A stretch of DNA of 64,000 bases from Clostridium peptidivorans (GTDB lineage: Bacteria; Bacillota; Clostridia; Clostridiales; Clostridiaceae), in NCBI RefSeq assembly GCF_900205925.1, contig NZ_OAOD01000002.1, positions 230,752 to 294,751 of the forward strand. Direction: 5' to 3'. Below the pieces are notes generated by a model that saw only the letters and a program-made list of their open reading frames with translations, was not told the DNA's origin and did no database searches. Shown in pieces: positions 44,457 through 54,893 of this stretch (position 1 is its first letter; the number at the start of each line of letters is the position of its first letter). The position numbers and the translations under genes are program-made.

Positions 44457-44660
44457 TTAAAGTTTTACAACATTAGCTGCTTGAGGTCCTCTGGATCCCT
44501 GCTCTACTTCAAATTGAACGCTTTGACCTTCTTCAAGATTTTTTCTTCCTTCATTACCTTGAATAGCTGTGAAGTGAACAAAAACGTCATCTTCTCCTTC
44601 AACGGAAATGAATCCAAATCCTTTTTCTGAATTAAACCATTTTACTGTTCCTGTTTTCAT
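44457..44660 (-). CDS. Cold-shock protein, CspA family
   Basis: 67 residues, with RNP1 KGFGFI and RNP2 VFVHFTAI, typical of RNA-chaperone cold-shock proteins. It is more acidic than the paralogue at 7364. Preceded by AGGAGG. Monocistronic with its own terminators. Confidence 0.95.
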   Translation of the reverse strand: MKTGTVKWFNSEKGFGFISVEGEDDVFVHFTAIQGNEGRKNLEEGQSVQFEVEQGSRGPQAANVVKL

Positions 44661-44771
44661 TATATAGTATTCCTCCTAAAATTAAAACACTTTTATAATT
44701 GATATAACTTATTTCTATCAATAGTGCTTTTTCATTAATATTACTAGTATACCACAATAATTAAAAATTAA

Positions 44772-46193
44772 TCATACATTTAAGTAAATAGTTGATTTTT
44801 TATTTTGAATAATCATAAATATAAATCCTATAGCAAACCATAAAGCCACAATAATCCATTCCACAATATTTAAAGCTGCAGGGCTTCCTGGAATAATTAA
44901 TAATCCTATAATAGTAAGTGAAGTGATGCAAGCTAAAACTATTCCAGGTTTTCCTCCAGGAACTTTATAAGGCCTTTTCATTTCAGGTTCTGTACTTCTC
45001 ATACGAAGACAAGCAATACTCACCATAAAGCACGCAATTATGAATGCTAATGAACTAACCTTAGTAAGTGGTATCAGCATATTTTTACCTAAGAATGGCC
45101 CTATTACCGTAAGAATTGCCATTAAAATATTAGCAATCTTTGGAGTGCCATTTTTTTCATCAAGTTCTTCAAATCTTTTAGGAAGTAACCCCTTGCGACC
45201 CATAGCAAGTAAAATTCTTGTAGTAGCTCCAAAAAAAGAATTCATAGGTCCAAGCGGCCCCATAATGGCAATAAATATCATTATTTTTGAAAAAACTTTA
45301 AGACCAATTACTGATAAAATAGTTAACGCTGGAATATTATAAGTTACAAATTCTTTCCAAGGAACTATTGTACCAAAGGAATATATGCATACTACATAAA
45401 ATATTCCTGAAGCTAATAATGCCATGCTAATAATTTTGCCAAACTTGTTCCAATCCAGTCCCTCTGCCGCTTCTTCAGCTTGTTGTGGAATTGTATCAAA
45501 GCCTGCATAAAAAAATGGCGTTATAACAAGAACCTGCAAAACTCCCATCCATATGTTTTTAGATTTACCTCCTTCAGAAATCCCCTCATATATTGGCTGT
45601 ATATTTTGCGGACCTCCTTTAAAGAAAGAAATACCCATTGCAATTACCATGCCCAAAAGCAATAACTTAGTTAAAAATCCTTGAAGCTTTGCTGCTTCTG
45701 AGGCTCCTTTAAAGTTTAGCATAATAACATAAGTTGCAAATATAAGCGATATAATTAACGTAGGAAGATACACTGTAGCTCCCATAATTTTATATAATGG
45801 AATTATTTTGAGCATAGGTATAAATTCACCAAGCAGAGAGGATATTGCAATTGCTTCCCAAGGACAAAGTATTCCATTACCTAAAGCAAGAAACCATCCT
45901 GTAAAATATGCTGCTTTATTTCCAAAAGTACGTGAAACATATTCGATTATCCCTCCTGAAACAGGAATTGCAGAGGTGAGTTCTCCAAAAACCGCACCTA
46001 CGGGAAGTAAAAATAAAGACCCTATGATAAATGCAATTATTGCAGCTGTAGGTCCTCCACCTATAATCATCCAATCTCCAACAAGTAAAACCCAACCAGT
46101 ACCAATAATAGCACCAAAGCCTATGGTAAAGTAATTCCATAAAGAAAGAGTTTTTGTCATTTTACTTTCTTTAGCTACATTTTGATCAGACAT
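44772..46193 (-). CDS. APC-superfamily amino-acid permease
   Basis: A 473-residue protein with about twelve membrane helices. The N-terminal signature FTIGFGAIIGTGWVLLVGDWMIIGGGP is the unwound TM1 substrate site; helix 6 carries PFFYAGFDTIPQQAEEA. Substrate is unknown. Preceded by a GGGGG ribosome site. No regulatory RNA is apparent in the 75-bp gap shared with the divergent exonuclease gene. Confidence 0.9.
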   Translation of the reverse strand: MSDQNVAKESKMTKTLSLWNYFTIGFGAIIGTGWVLLVGDWMIIGGGPTAAIIAFIIGSLFLLPVGAVFGELTSAIPVSGGIIEYVSRTFGNKAAYFTGWFLALGNGILCPWEAIAISSLLGEFIPMLKIIPLYKIMGATVYLPTLIISLIFATYVIMLNFKGASEAAKLQGFLTKLLLLGMVIAMGISFFKGGPQNIQPIYEGISEGGKSKNIWMGVLQVLVITPFFYAGFDTIPQQAEEAAEGLDWNKFGKIISMALLASGIFYVVCIYSFGTIVPWKEFVTYNIPALTILSVIGLKVFSKIMIFIAIMGPLGPMNSFFGATTRILLAMGRKGLLPKRFEELDEKNGTPKIANILMAILTVIGPFLGKNMLIPLTKVSSLAFIIACFMVSIACLRMRSTEPEMKRPYKVPGGKPGIVLACITSLTIIGLLIIPGSPAALNIVEWIIVALWFAIGFIFMIIQNKKSTIYLNV

Positions 46194-46268
46194 TTTTATT
46201 TCCCCCCTTCTTATATATAATTTTATGTGGCATACTAAATAATAGAATTAAATTTAGGAGATAAATAT

Positions 46269-47051
46269 ATGAATTATATAGTATTTGATTTAGAATTCAA
46301 TCAAGCCTATAGATCCAAAAAAGAAAAAAGCATTATATCAAATGAAAAATGTCCTTTTGAAATAATTCAAATTGGAGCAATAAAACTTGATAAAAACTTT
46401 CAAAAAATACAAACCTTTAATAAACTAATAAAACCTCATATATATACTACACTAAATCCCTTTGTTGAAAACCTTACTGGCATAACAATAAATGATTTAA
46501 ATTCTTCAAAACCCTTTAAAGATATATACGAAGAATTTGTTAACTTTATTCAAGGAGATAAAAACATTCTGTGTGTATGGGGCCTTGCAGATATTAAAGA
46601 GCTATTTAGAAATATAAAATACCACAATTTAGATATATCTATTATACCTAAGGAATATATTAATCTTCAACAATTTGCATCTAAATATCTTAAATGCCCA
46701 AAGGGGATTCATATAGGGTTAAATAAAGCCGTTAATTTGCTAAACATTCCTCTTGATAGTAAATTTCATAATGCCTTTGCTGATGCTTATTATACCACGG
46801 AAGTATTCAAAAAAATCTATAACGATAAAATTCAAATTAAAACATATAATCCTATAAGCCAGAGAACTCAAAATGCTCTTAACAAAGAAAAGAAAGAAGT
46901 TGATTACTATGGTTTAATAAAGCAATTTGAAAAAATGTTTAATAGAGAAATGAGCGAAGAAGAAAAGAAAATAATTAAGCTTTCTTATATTATGGGAAAA
47001 ACCAATCAATTTCAAGTTAAATCGCCTAAAGAAGCTTCAACTAAAAAATAA
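46269..47051 (+). CDS. DEDDh 3'-5' exonuclease (KapD/inhibitor-of-KinA-type)
   Basis: A 260-residue exonuclease-domain protein. The catalytic residues are in IVFDLEFNQ (Asp7, Glu9), the middle VWGLADIKEL Asp, and HNAFADAYYTTEVF (His plus Asp). Similar to the stand-alone exonucleases near sporulation genes in Firmicutes (KapD-like). Preceded by TTTAGGAG. Confidence 0.88.
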   Translation: MNYIVFDLEFNQAYRSKKEKSIISNEKCPFEIIQIGAIKLDKNFQKIQTFNKLIKPHIYTTLNPFVENLTGITINDLNSSKPFKDIYEEFVNFIQGDKNILCVWGLADIKELFRNIKYHNLDISIIPKEYINLQQFASKYLKCPKGIHIGLNKAVNLLNIPLDSKFHNAFADAYYTTEVFKKIYNDKIQIKTYNPISQRTQNALNKEKKEVDYYGLIKQFEKMFNREMSEEEKKIIKLSYIMGKTNQFQVKSPKEASTKK

Positions 47052-47085
47052 AGAGAGCAGAGTGATGCATATCTCTCTGCTGATC

Positions 47086-48333
47086 TTATTCAATATTTAT
47101 AGGATGATATCTATTACCCTTTCCCTTTATACTGTGATCTAAAATTATTAAATCTCCTTCTTTAAGCCCACTTTCAATTATTATGTCCTTATTATCTTCT
47201 ATTCCTGTTTTTACAGGCTGAATATATGCTTTTGAATCCTTAATTACCCATACAGCTTTTCCATCATTATATGGAAATACAGCAGATTTGGTTATAAAGA
47301 TACTATTATCTTTTTGCAATGTAGTAAATTTTATATCTAAATCATAGCCTGGTCTAACAGAGGCATTTTTAAGTTCAGGTTTTATTGTTACTTTGATTCT
47401 CTGCTCCTCTAATCCTAGGGATGAAATTTTACTTACCGCTGTTGGCGCTATTTTTTTTACTACTCCCTTAAATATTAAATCCTTTTCATTTGTTTTTAAT
47501 ATACATTCTATATTCATATTAAGCTTTATGTCGTTTATATCCTTGGTTGATACGTAAGTCTCAATTACATAATCGCCCTGGCTAAATATCTCTACTACTG
47601 GAGTTCCTTGCGCTACAAAAGCTCCTTCTTTTATATTCACAGCTTTCACTATACCATTTACAGGAGAATATAAATTCCCTTTACTTTTCTCATACTCCAA
47701 TGCTTGTATTTGGGTACTTATAGATTCCTGCATTGCATTGTAATATTCATTAGTTCCATTAGCTGGACTATTTTGTTTCTGTACAATTTGAATATTGTTT
47801 TCTTGCTGTAATATCATATTTTCAATATTCTTTACATTTTGCTGAGCTTTTTCATAATCTACTTCACTGACAATTCCTTCTTTATATAGTATATTTACTC
47901 TTTCTAAATCCTTCTTAGCTGATTCTAATTGAGTTTTTAAATTTTCTATTTGTAACTTATATCCCTCTATTTGTGCTTCATTTGACTTAGAATTAGATTG
48001 AAGTTTTTGTGCATAAATCCCTTTAAGCTGAGCCTCTAAATCTCTTATTTTAAAATCTATTTCTTTATTCTCAAGACTTAATATTAAATCTCCACTTTTT
48101 ATACTTTGTCCCTCTTGTACTTTTAAAGAAATAACCTTCCCATCTCTTGCAGAATTTATAGTACTTTCCTTACTTGGAACAACTTGACCTACCTCTTTAA
48201 ATGATTGAAAATATGTCCTTTTTTTAACCTTATATACTTCAACCCCTGTTCCTTTATAATAATTATATATGATTCCAATTAAAGCTACTGCAACAACTAA
48301 AATTCCAAGAACTATTTTCACCTTTTTTTTCAA
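47086..48333 (-). CDS. Periplasmic-adaptor-like protein (HlyD/MacA family)
   Basis: A 415-residue membrane-anchored protein with one N-terminal helix (KIVLGILVVAVALIGIIYNYY), a biotinyl-lipoyl half-motif (VISLKVQEGQSIKSGDLILSLENK), a long coiled coil (about 85-190) and the second lipoyl half with a beta-barrel domain. In Gram-positives these connect to MacB-like ABC pumps. The start is a TTG behind GAGGGG. It is the third gene of a macB-permease-adaptor unit (51430 to 47086). Confidence 0.88.
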   Translation of the reverse strand: MKKKVKIVLGILVVAVALIGIIYNYYKGTGVEVYKVKKRTYFQSFKEVGQVVPSKESTINSARDGKVISLKVQEGQSIKSGDLILSLENKEIDFKIRDLEAQLKGIYAQKLQSNSKSNEAQIEGYKLQIENLKTQLESAKKDLERVNILYKEGIVSEVDYEKAQQNVKNIENMILQQENNIQIVQKQNSPANGTNEYYNAMQESISTQIQALEYEKSKGNLYSPVNGIVKAVNIKEGAFVAQGTPVVEIFSQGDYVIETYVSTKDINDIKLNMNIECILKTNEKDLIFKGVVKKIAPTAVSKISSLGLEEQRIKVTIKPELKNASVRPGYDLDIKFTTLQKDNSIFITKSAVFPYNDGKAVWVIKDSKAYIQPVKTGIEDNKDIIIESGLKEGDLIILDHSIKGKGNRYHPINIE

Positions 48334-48347
48334 AGTAACCCCTCTTT

Positions 48348-50708
48348 CTATTCTCTTTCTTTTAATACCTCAACTAAATTAAGCTTTGAAATTTTTCTTT
48401 TTAATGCCAATTTAGCTATGAATAAAGATAATATTGTTCCTAAAACCGCTATAATAACAGCATTATAACTTACAGTTGTAGGCATATTATATAAATCACT
48501 ACTGAAGGCTTTAGAAACTAAAACCATCATTGATTTTGTTATTGGGATACCTAATAATATCGATACTATGCTTATAAATAATTGCTCTGTAGACAGTACT
48601 TCTAATACTTCCTTTTCTGAAAATCCCATAACTCTTAAAGAAGCAAGCTCTCTTTCCCTTTCAGAAAAAGAAATAACACTTGATGTATAAATTATTATAA
48701 ATCCTAATATTACAGAAAAAATTAATAAACTCCATATCGCACTTTTTGATATTTTCATGAGCTCATTTATCTTTTTTATTAAATCATTTTTTACTTCTAT
48801 GCTTGTTATCAGAGGAGATTTATTATAATACTCCTTAAAAGTTTTAATATTTTTATCATCTATCTTTAACATAATAGATGTAGCTATTTCTTCTTTTGAT
48901 ACAAGCTTTGATAATTCTTCAATATTCATATAAGCACTTAACCCAAGATACTGTGGGATTATCTTTGATACATAAACCTTTCTTTTTTCATCTCCAATAA
49001 AAGCACTTTCAAATTGAAGCTCTGTACCTACCTTTGCATTTAAAATTTGTGCTGCTCTTTCTGAAAGCACTATTCCAGAATTCGGCAAAGTAATTTTATT
49101 TCCCTCTTTGTTTAAAATATTGTAAAGTTTGCTATCACTTTTTATACCCATTACTACAATATCCTTCTCATACCAGTGATTTTTAAGCTTTACAGGTAAT
49201 TCAAGCATGGGCTCCACATAGCTTACTTCTTCTCTGTGTTCAATTTCTTTAATTATATTATCACTTTTTAAGATTGAGTCAAAACTCACTTTACAATCGT
49301 AAACCTGAACCTTCTCATATTGGTCATTAAATATTACATCAAATAAATCAAAAGAATTAAAGAAAGTACACATTAAGCTAAATGCAAATAATATACCAAA
49401 TAGTGTAAATAAACTTCTTCCCTTATTTCTAGATATATTTCTTACAGCCATCTTCCCCTGACTGTTTAAACTATTCCAAAAAAATTTTATATTTTCTATT
49501 AAGGTTTTCTTAGAAGCCTTTGGATTTTCCGGTCTCATAGCCTCTGCAGGCTCTAGTTTTAAAACCTTTTTGCTTCCTTGAATTCCAGCAAAGATACTAA
49601 CTAGTAAGGATATAACTATTCCTAAAATCATATATTTAATAGAAAAAGAGCTAGTTAAATTTGGTATACTAAAATAATTCTTGTACATTTCCGTCATAGG
49701 TACTGCTAAAGCTATTCCTGAAAGCCCTCCTATGAGTCCTCCTATGACTCCTACAAATATAGCATAGGATACATAATGATACAGTATCTCTTTGCTGCTA
49801 TATCCAAAGGATTTTAATATTCCAATTTGTCCCCTTTGCTGCTCTATAGTTCTTTTAAGCATTATATAAAGTATAAAACCAGCAATACCCAAAAATATCA
49901 AAGGTAATGTCTTTGATATTTTTTCTAGGCTTAAAAGCTCTTGAGAAAGCATCAAATTACTTACTTGATCCTTTCTCTCATATATACCCTTTAATGAATA
50001 GTTTTTAAGAGAGGATTTAAGTTCCTCTTCAATGTCTTTATACTTATAATTATCATCAATTTCAAAGGATATGTCGTTAACCAAATTCTTTTCTTTAAAA
50101 TAAGACTTCATAACCTCGTATGGAATGTAAGCCACTCCAAACATCTCGGGATTTGGAAATATATCCTGACTATTTTTCATTGCATAGACAAAATCCGGAC
50201 TCATTTCCGTTCCCACTATATTAAAGTTGACTTTTTTTCCTTCAATAATTAAAGATATTTCATCTCCAAGCTTTAGTTTATTGGCATTAAAAAAACCAGT
50301 GTCAATTAAGATACTCTTTGAATTATTTTTTAAATATTCTCCTTCAATCAATGTAGGCATATTTAATATATAATTTTTATTCAAATCCACAGATATTAAT
50401 CTTAGATATACATTCCTATTCATATCTTCTGAATAAACTCTAACATCCTTTACTAGTCTTCCCTCAATATTCTTAATCCCTTTTATTTTCGCTAGATTAT
50501 CTATTTCATTATAGGGAATTCCATTAACTGATGCAAAGCCATCAGCAAAGTTTGAATTTTTATAGAATCTTTCCTTTGCAGAGTTTAAATTATTGCTTAC
50601 CATAGACATAGAGGTGAATACTAATATACCCACTGCTACCACAATGATGCAAGCTATATAAGAGGCCTTATTTTCTCTTATATCCCTTAACATTTTTAAA
50701 AATAGCAT
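48348..50708 (-). CDS. ABC transporter permease, FtsX/MacB type
   Basis: A 786-residue permease with two FtsX-like halves: an N-terminal helix, a large extracellular domain (about 50-255), three helices (GFILYIMLKRTIEQQRGQIGILKSFGYSSKEI), then a second copy ending ELASLRVMGFSEKEVLEVL. It uses TAATG stop-start coupling with the ATPase gene, so the ATG at 50708 is preferred to the TTG at 50714. It probably exports a peptide or lipid-like substrate with the adaptor. Confidence 0.9.
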   Translation of the reverse strand: MLFLKMLRDIRENKASYIACIIVVAVGILVFTSMSMVSNNLNSAKERFYKNSNFADGFASVNGIPYNEIDNLAKIKGIKNIEGRLVKDVRVYSEDMNRNVYLRLISVDLNKNYILNMPTLIEGEYLKNNSKSILIDTGFFNANKLKLGDEISLIIEGKKVNFNIVGTEMSPDFVYAMKNSQDIFPNPEMFGVAYIPYEVMKSYFKEKNLVNDISFEIDDNYKYKDIEEELKSSLKNYSLKGIYERKDQVSNLMLSQELLSLEKISKTLPLIFLGIAGFILYIMLKRTIEQQRGQIGILKSFGYSSKEILYHYVSYAIFVGVIGGLIGGLSGIALAVPMTEMYKNYFSIPNLTSSFSIKYMILGIVISLLVSIFAGIQGSKKVLKLEPAEAMRPENPKASKKTLIENIKFFWNSLNSQGKMAVRNISRNKGRSLFTLFGILFAFSLMCTFFNSFDLFDVIFNDQYEKVQVYDCKVSFDSILKSDNIIKEIEHREEVSYVEPMLELPVKLKNHWYEKDIVVMGIKSDSKLYNILNKEGNKITLPNSGIVLSERAAQILNAKVGTELQFESAFIGDEKRKVYVSKIIPQYLGLSAYMNIEELSKLVSKEEIATSIMLKIDDKNIKTFKEYYNKSPLITSIEVKNDLIKKINELMKISKSAIWSLLIFSVILGFIIIYTSSVISFSERERELASLRVMGFSEKEVLEVLSTEQLFISIVSILLGIPITKSMMVLVSKAFSSDLYNMPTTVSYNAVIIAVLGTILSLFIAKLALKRKISKLNLVEVLKERE

Positions 50709-51430
50709 TACCAACTAACCTCCTCAGGGGAAAGTGGTTTTTCATTTACTATTATGTTTACAAGCTTTCCGTCCTTTATGTAGAATACTCTATCTGCAGT
50801 TTTGGCTATATCCGAATTATGAGTAATTATAATAACAGTTTTACCATATTTCTTATTAAAGCTTCTCAAAAGCTTTAATACCATTAGCCCTGTTTTGCCA
50901 TCTAAGGCTCCTGTAGGTTCATCACATAAAAGTATGTCTGGATTTTTTGCTAAAGCTCTTGCAATAGCTACTCTTTGTTGCTCTCCTCCTGACATTTGAG
51001 CTGGGAAATGATTTAATCTATCTAAAAGCCCTACGTCTTTTAACATTTCCTTTGAATTTAGTGGATCCTTACTCAATTCTGCTGATAACTTAACATTTTC
51101 TTCTGCTGTTAAATTTGGCATAAGATTATAAAATTGAAATACAAACCCCACTGCTTCTCGTCTATATATTGTAAGCCCCTTTTCATTTGCTTTGTGAAGT
51201 TCCTTATCTTTATAATAAAGTTCTCCTGAAGATACTTTATCCATTCCACCAATCATGTTTAAAAGAGTACTTTTTCCAGACCCACTAGGGCCTAAAACAA
51301 CTAAAAATTCTCCATTATAAATTTCAAAATCTATTCCATCTAAAGCTCTTACTTCTACTTCACCCATATGATAAACTTTCTTAATATCCTTACCCTTTAA
51401 TATAGCCTCCAAAAGATCACCACCAGACAT
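50708..51430 (-). CDS. ABC transporter ATP-binding protein, MacB/LolD type
   Basis: A 240-residue ATPase with Walker [10 protein letters not shown], signature [15 protein letters not shown], Walker [14 protein letters not shown], and [11 protein letters not shown]. It precedes the permease with TAATG overlap. The ATG at 51430 has no clear ribosome site. A GGAGG lies about 25 bases inside the frame, so translation may begin further in, near the [18 protein letters not shown] motif. Confidence 0.92.
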   Translation of the reverse strand: MSGGDLLEAILKGKDIKKVYHMGEVEVRALDGIDFEIYNGEFLVVLGPSGSGKSTLLNMIGGMDKVSSGELYYKDKELHKANEKGLTIYRREAVGFVFQFYNLMPNLTAEENVKLSAELSKDPLNSKEMLKDVGLLDRLNHFPAQMSGGEQQRVAIARALAKNPDILLCDEPTGALDGKTGLMVLKLLRSFNKKYGKTVIIITHNSDIAKTADRVFYIKDGKLVNIIVNEKPLSPEEVSW

Positions 51431-51490
51431 ATTTATAATTTATAATATCACTTTATTTTTATTCAGTATATTTGCTTTTTATTATGACTC

Positions 51491-52285
51491 CTATGAAAAT
51501 AATACTCTATCACTCATAACCTCTTGAGACTGCAGTTTTTCAAAATAATTTAGTAATTTTTCTATGGTCAAACCTTTCTTTTCCTCACCTTTAATATCCA
51601 ATAATATTTTACCTCTATGCATCATAATAAGTCTATTACCAAGTTTTATTGCATGATTTAAGTTATGTGTTATCATAAGGGTAGTTATTTTTTTACTTTT
51701 AACTATTTCTTCAGTTAAGTTTATCATTTTTTCTGAAGTTTTAGGATCTAAAGCAGCAGTATGTTCATCAAGCAAAAGAAGTTTTGGATTTGACATTGTA
51801 GCCATAATTAACGATATGGCCTGCCTCTGCCCTCCTGATAAAAGTCCTACTTTATTATAAAGATTATTTTCAAGGCCCAAATCAAGTTTTGATAATAACT
51901 CTTTAAAATATGGAATGTCTTTTTTTGAAATCCCCTTAGAAATACCAAATCTCTTTCCCTTGTTATGGGCCATTGATAAATTTTCAAGTATACTCATTGA
52001 AGGTGATGTTCCTAAAGAAGGCTCTTGAAATACCCTGCCGATAAATCTCGTTCTTTTAAACTCAGATAAATTGGATATTTCCTTATCATCTAAAACTATT
52101 GATCCTTTATAATCTTCTATGGAGCCTGAAATTATATTTAATAAAGTTGATTTACCCGCTCCATTACTCCCTATTATTGTAATGAAATCCCCTTCTTCAA
52201 TGTCAAGTGATAATTTATCTAAGACTAAATTTTCATTTATAGTATCTTTATTAAATACCTTAGAAAGTTTCTGTATTTTTAGCAT
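51491..52285 (-). CDS. ABC importer ATPase (amino-acid importer, TrpZ-like)
   Basis: A 264-residue ATPase with Walker A GSNGAGKST, signature LSGGQRQAI, Walker B LLLLDEHTAALD (His after DE is typical of this family), and MITHNLNHAI. It is the third gene of the operon controlled by the three T-boxes. It overlaps the permease by 26 bp. Confidence 0.9.
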   Translation of the reverse strand: MLKIQKLSKVFNKDTINENLVLDKLSLDIEEGDFITIIGSNGAGKSTLLNIISGSIEDYKGSIVLDDKEISNLSEFKRTRFIGRVFQEPSLGTSPSMSILENLSMAHNKGKRFGISKGISKKDIPYFKELLSKLDLGLENNLYNKVGLLSGGQRQAISLIMATMSNPKLLLLDEHTAALDPKTSEKMINLTEEIVKSKKITTLMITHNLNHAIKLGNRLIMMHRGKILLDIKGEEKKGLTIEKLLNYFEKLQSQEVMSDRVLFS

Positions 52286-53156
52286 TAGACATTCCTCCCC
52301 AAAGCGATAATCTCTTAATTTTTAATTTTATTTTATTTTGACTTAACCCAAGGGCACAAACTACAATTAAAGAAGTTATAAGTTTTAAGTCTGTAGGCTC
52401 TAATCCTAATTTCAAAGCAACTCCAATACTTGATTTATATAAAATTGCTCCGAGTACAGCAACGGTTGTTAATTTAAGTGCTGATACTTTCTTGAATAAA
52501 GCTTCTCCAAGTATAATTGCTGCAAGTCCCATTACAACTATTCCACTTCCCATACCTACATCTGAAAAACTTTGATATTGTGCCATTATAGATCCCGATA
52601 AAGCTACTAAGGCATTTGAAATAGCCAGTCCAAGAATTTTAATCTTCCCTTTATCAATTCCTAGCGAAGTTATAAGTTTGGGATTATCTCCAGTTGCTTT
52701 TAAAAGGAACCCTATCTTTGTATCTAAGAAAAAATCTAATATATACTTTGTTAACAAAACAAATATTAAAATAACTGTTAAAGTATTATTGCTGTCTGTA
52801 AATATGGTTTGTTTATTAAAAAGTGGAATATTTGCTTTCCCCATGATTCTTAAATTAACTGAATATAATCCTGTCATTACTATAATTCCTGATAATAAAT
52901 TAGTTATTTTAAGTTTTACATGTAAAATTCCTGTAATACTTCCAGCTATGGCACCTGCTAGTAGAGATAACATGCAAGCAATAGCTGGGGAGATACCTGA
53001 GGTTAAAGCTGTAGCAGTAACCGCAGCTCCCAAAGGGAAGCTGCCATCTACTGACAGATCTGGGAAATCTAATATTTTATATGAAATATATACTCCTAAA
53101 GCCATTATTCCAAATATAAGTCCTTGTTCTAATATACCCACCCAAAAATTAAACAT
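52260..53156 (-). CDS. ABC importer permease (branched-chain-type permease, TrpY-like)
   Basis: 298 residues, eight to nine membrane helices, with GILEQGLIFGIMALGVYISYKILDFPDLSVDGSFPLGAAV (in parts) at the N-terminus. This pattern is shared with permeases of DUF534-linked importers. The start overlaps the binding-protein stop as TAATG. The middle gene of the T-box operon. Confidence 0.9.
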   Translation of the reverse strand: MFNFWVGILEQGLIFGIMALGVYISYKILDFPDLSVDGSFPLGAAVTATALTSGISPAIACMLSLLAGAIAGSITGILHVKLKITNLLSGIIVMTGLYSVNLRIMGKANIPLFNKQTIFTDSNNTLTVILIFVLLTKYILDFFLDTKIGFLLKATGDNPKLITSLGIDKGKIKILGLAISNALVALSGSIMAQYQSFSDVGMGSGIVVMGLAAIILGEALFKKVSALKLTTVAVLGAILYKSSIGVALKLGLEPTDLKLITSLIVVCALGLSQNKIKLKIKRLSLWGGMSNAKNTETF

Positions 53157-54175
53157 TATTTTTCACCACCATTTATAATTGTGGCAGATTTTTTTAAGTC
53201 TTCAGGAATGTTTATATTTATTTTATTTGCAGTATTCATATTTATAACTAGTTCAGTATCCTTTAAAGTTGTAATTGGCATTTCCTTAGAACTTTTTCCT
53301 TTTAGAACTTCCACTGCCATAACTCCTGTTTGATATCCAAGTTTATAATAATCTATACCTTCAGTAGCTAAAGCTCCTCCCTCAACTTCTGCCTTTACAG
53401 CTCCTATAATTGGAATCTTATTTTCAATACACATAGATGATATTACAGGCATTGATGATGCAACAACATTATCCGCAGGAGTATACAATACATCTATATT
53501 TTTCACAAGAGCACCTAAAGCCTGAGATATTTCATTTGTGTTTGTAACTCCTGAAGTTATAATTTTTAATCCATACTTAGGTGCTATTTTTTTAATCTTT
53601 TCAATTTCTGATTCAGAATTTACTTCACTGGTATTGTAAAGTATCCCCATATTCTTAGCATTAGGTACTAGTTTTTTTAAAAGTTCTAATTGCTTTTCAA
53701 TTGGTGCTGCATCTGTTGTTCCTGTAACATTTGTGCCTGGCTTTTCAAGTGAATTTGCAATCCCTGCTTTAACAGGATCTGTTACTGCAGTTACAAGTAT
53801 AGGTTTATCTTTTATTGCATTATACATTGCCTGTGCTGTAGGCGTTGCAATTGCAAATATTAAGTCCTTATCCTGTGATGCAAAATTTTGAGCAATAGTT
53901 TGCACTGTAGGTATATCTCCTTGAGCATTTTGAAAATCTACCTTTAAATTTGAACCTTCCTTATAGCCATTAGCTGAAAGCGCATCCATAAAACCCTTTC
54001 TAGCTGAATCCAGTGATGGATGCTCAACTATTTGAGCTACTCCAATATTAATAACTTTTTCACCGCTCTTACTAATAACTTTTTCATCCCCTTTGTTACT
54101 AGAACACCCCGAAAATAAAGCTAACGCCACCAACGGAATTGCTACTAAAGTTTTTAAAGTTTTTTTACACATCAT
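53156..54175 (-). CDS. ABC importer substrate-binding lipoprotein (DUF534/TrpX family)
   Basis: A 339-residue lipoprotein: signal peptide with LFSGC lipobox (Cys about 24), then a two-lobed periplasmic-binding fold. INIGVAQIVEHPSLDSARKGFMDAL and ATPTAQAMYNAIKDKPILVTAVTDPVKAGI are the family landmarks. Relatives bind tryptophan or tyrosine. Here the T-box leaders point instead to isoleucine or another branched-chain acid. First gene of the importer operon. Confidence 0.9.
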   Translation of the reverse strand: MMCKKTLKTLVAIPLVALALFSGCSSNKGDEKVISKSGEKVINIGVAQIVEHPSLDSARKGFMDALSANGYKEGSNLKVDFQNAQGDIPTVQTIAQNFASQDKDLIFAIATPTAQAMYNAIKDKPILVTAVTDPVKAGIANSLEKPGTNVTGTTDAAPIEKQLELLKKLVPNAKNMGILYNTSEVNSESEIEKIKKIAPKYGLKIITSGVTNTNEISQALGALVKNIDVLYTPADNVVASSMPVISSMCIENKIPIIGAVKAEVEGGALATEGIDYYKLGYQTGVMAVEVLKGKSSKEMPITTLKDTELVINMNTANKININIPEDLKKSATIINGGEK

Positions 54176-54214
54176 AATTTTTGCCCCCTAAAATTTATTT
54201 ATTATTTATTAAAA

Positions 54215-54508
54215 TAAAAAACAGACTTTCCTCTCTCCACTGGAGCGAAAAGTCTGTTCGCGGTACCACCCAAATTTATAACTCATTTAAATAACGACAT
54301 TTAGCCGGCACGGCCTACTCTCATATAAAACTCCTCCTCATTTTTGAAGAAGTAATCGACCATTACCAAATCACAGATTTGGCATGTCTAAATATGATTT
54401 AAACCTGCAACTCAAGGGTGAATTTCAACATAGCCTAGTTTATGGGCTTTCACCTTTCCCCACTCTCTTTTAAACATTCTATTGTTTACTTATCCCTATC
54501 ACTGTTTT
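54215..54508 (-). ncRNA. T-box leader 1 (nearest the importer)
   Basis: A complete T-box on the minus strand: stem I with AGTA near its 5' side, the specifier region after GAGTTGCAGG (read as AAATCA, giving AUC), the T-box GGGTGGTACCGCG (54259-54271), and a terminator stem ACAGACTTT/AAAGTCTGT followed by T-rich sequence. Uncharged tRNA should antiterminate. Confidence 0.9.
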
Positions 54509-54574
54509 TATAATAAATATTTAATTTTTTGTATAAAAAGCTCTTTATAGATAATCTATAATTATCTATAAAAT

Positions 54575-54866
54575 AAAAAACAGACTTCTCTCCTTACTGG
54601 AGCGAAAAGTCTGTTCGCGGTACCATCCAAATTTATAACTCATTTTAATAACGGCAGTTCGCCGGCACAGCCTACTCTCGTATGAAACTCCTTCTCACTT
54701 TTTAAAGGAGTAAGCGACCATTACCAAATTACTGATTTGGTATGTCTACTTTTGATTTCAACCTGCAACTCAAGGGTGAATTTCAATATAGGTTTAGTTT
54801 ATGGGCTTTCACCTTTCCCCACTCTCTTTTAAACATCCTATTGTTTACTTATCCCTATCACTGTTT
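54575..54866 (-). ncRNA. T-box leader 2
   Basis: A second full T-box, closely similar to leaders 1 and 3 but with an independent terminator (CAGACTT and its complement with T-run). The specifier context reads TTGAAATCAAAAGTA, giving GAA-AUC-A. The T-box here is GGATGGTACCGCG. Confidence 0.9.
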
Positions 54867-54893
54867 TTATTATAAATATTTAATTTTTCGTAT

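Noticed and set aside
46200..46268. Regulatory RNA before the APC permease or exonuclease
   Set aside because: The gap is too short for a riboswitch and shows only ribosome sites and a promoter-like stretch.
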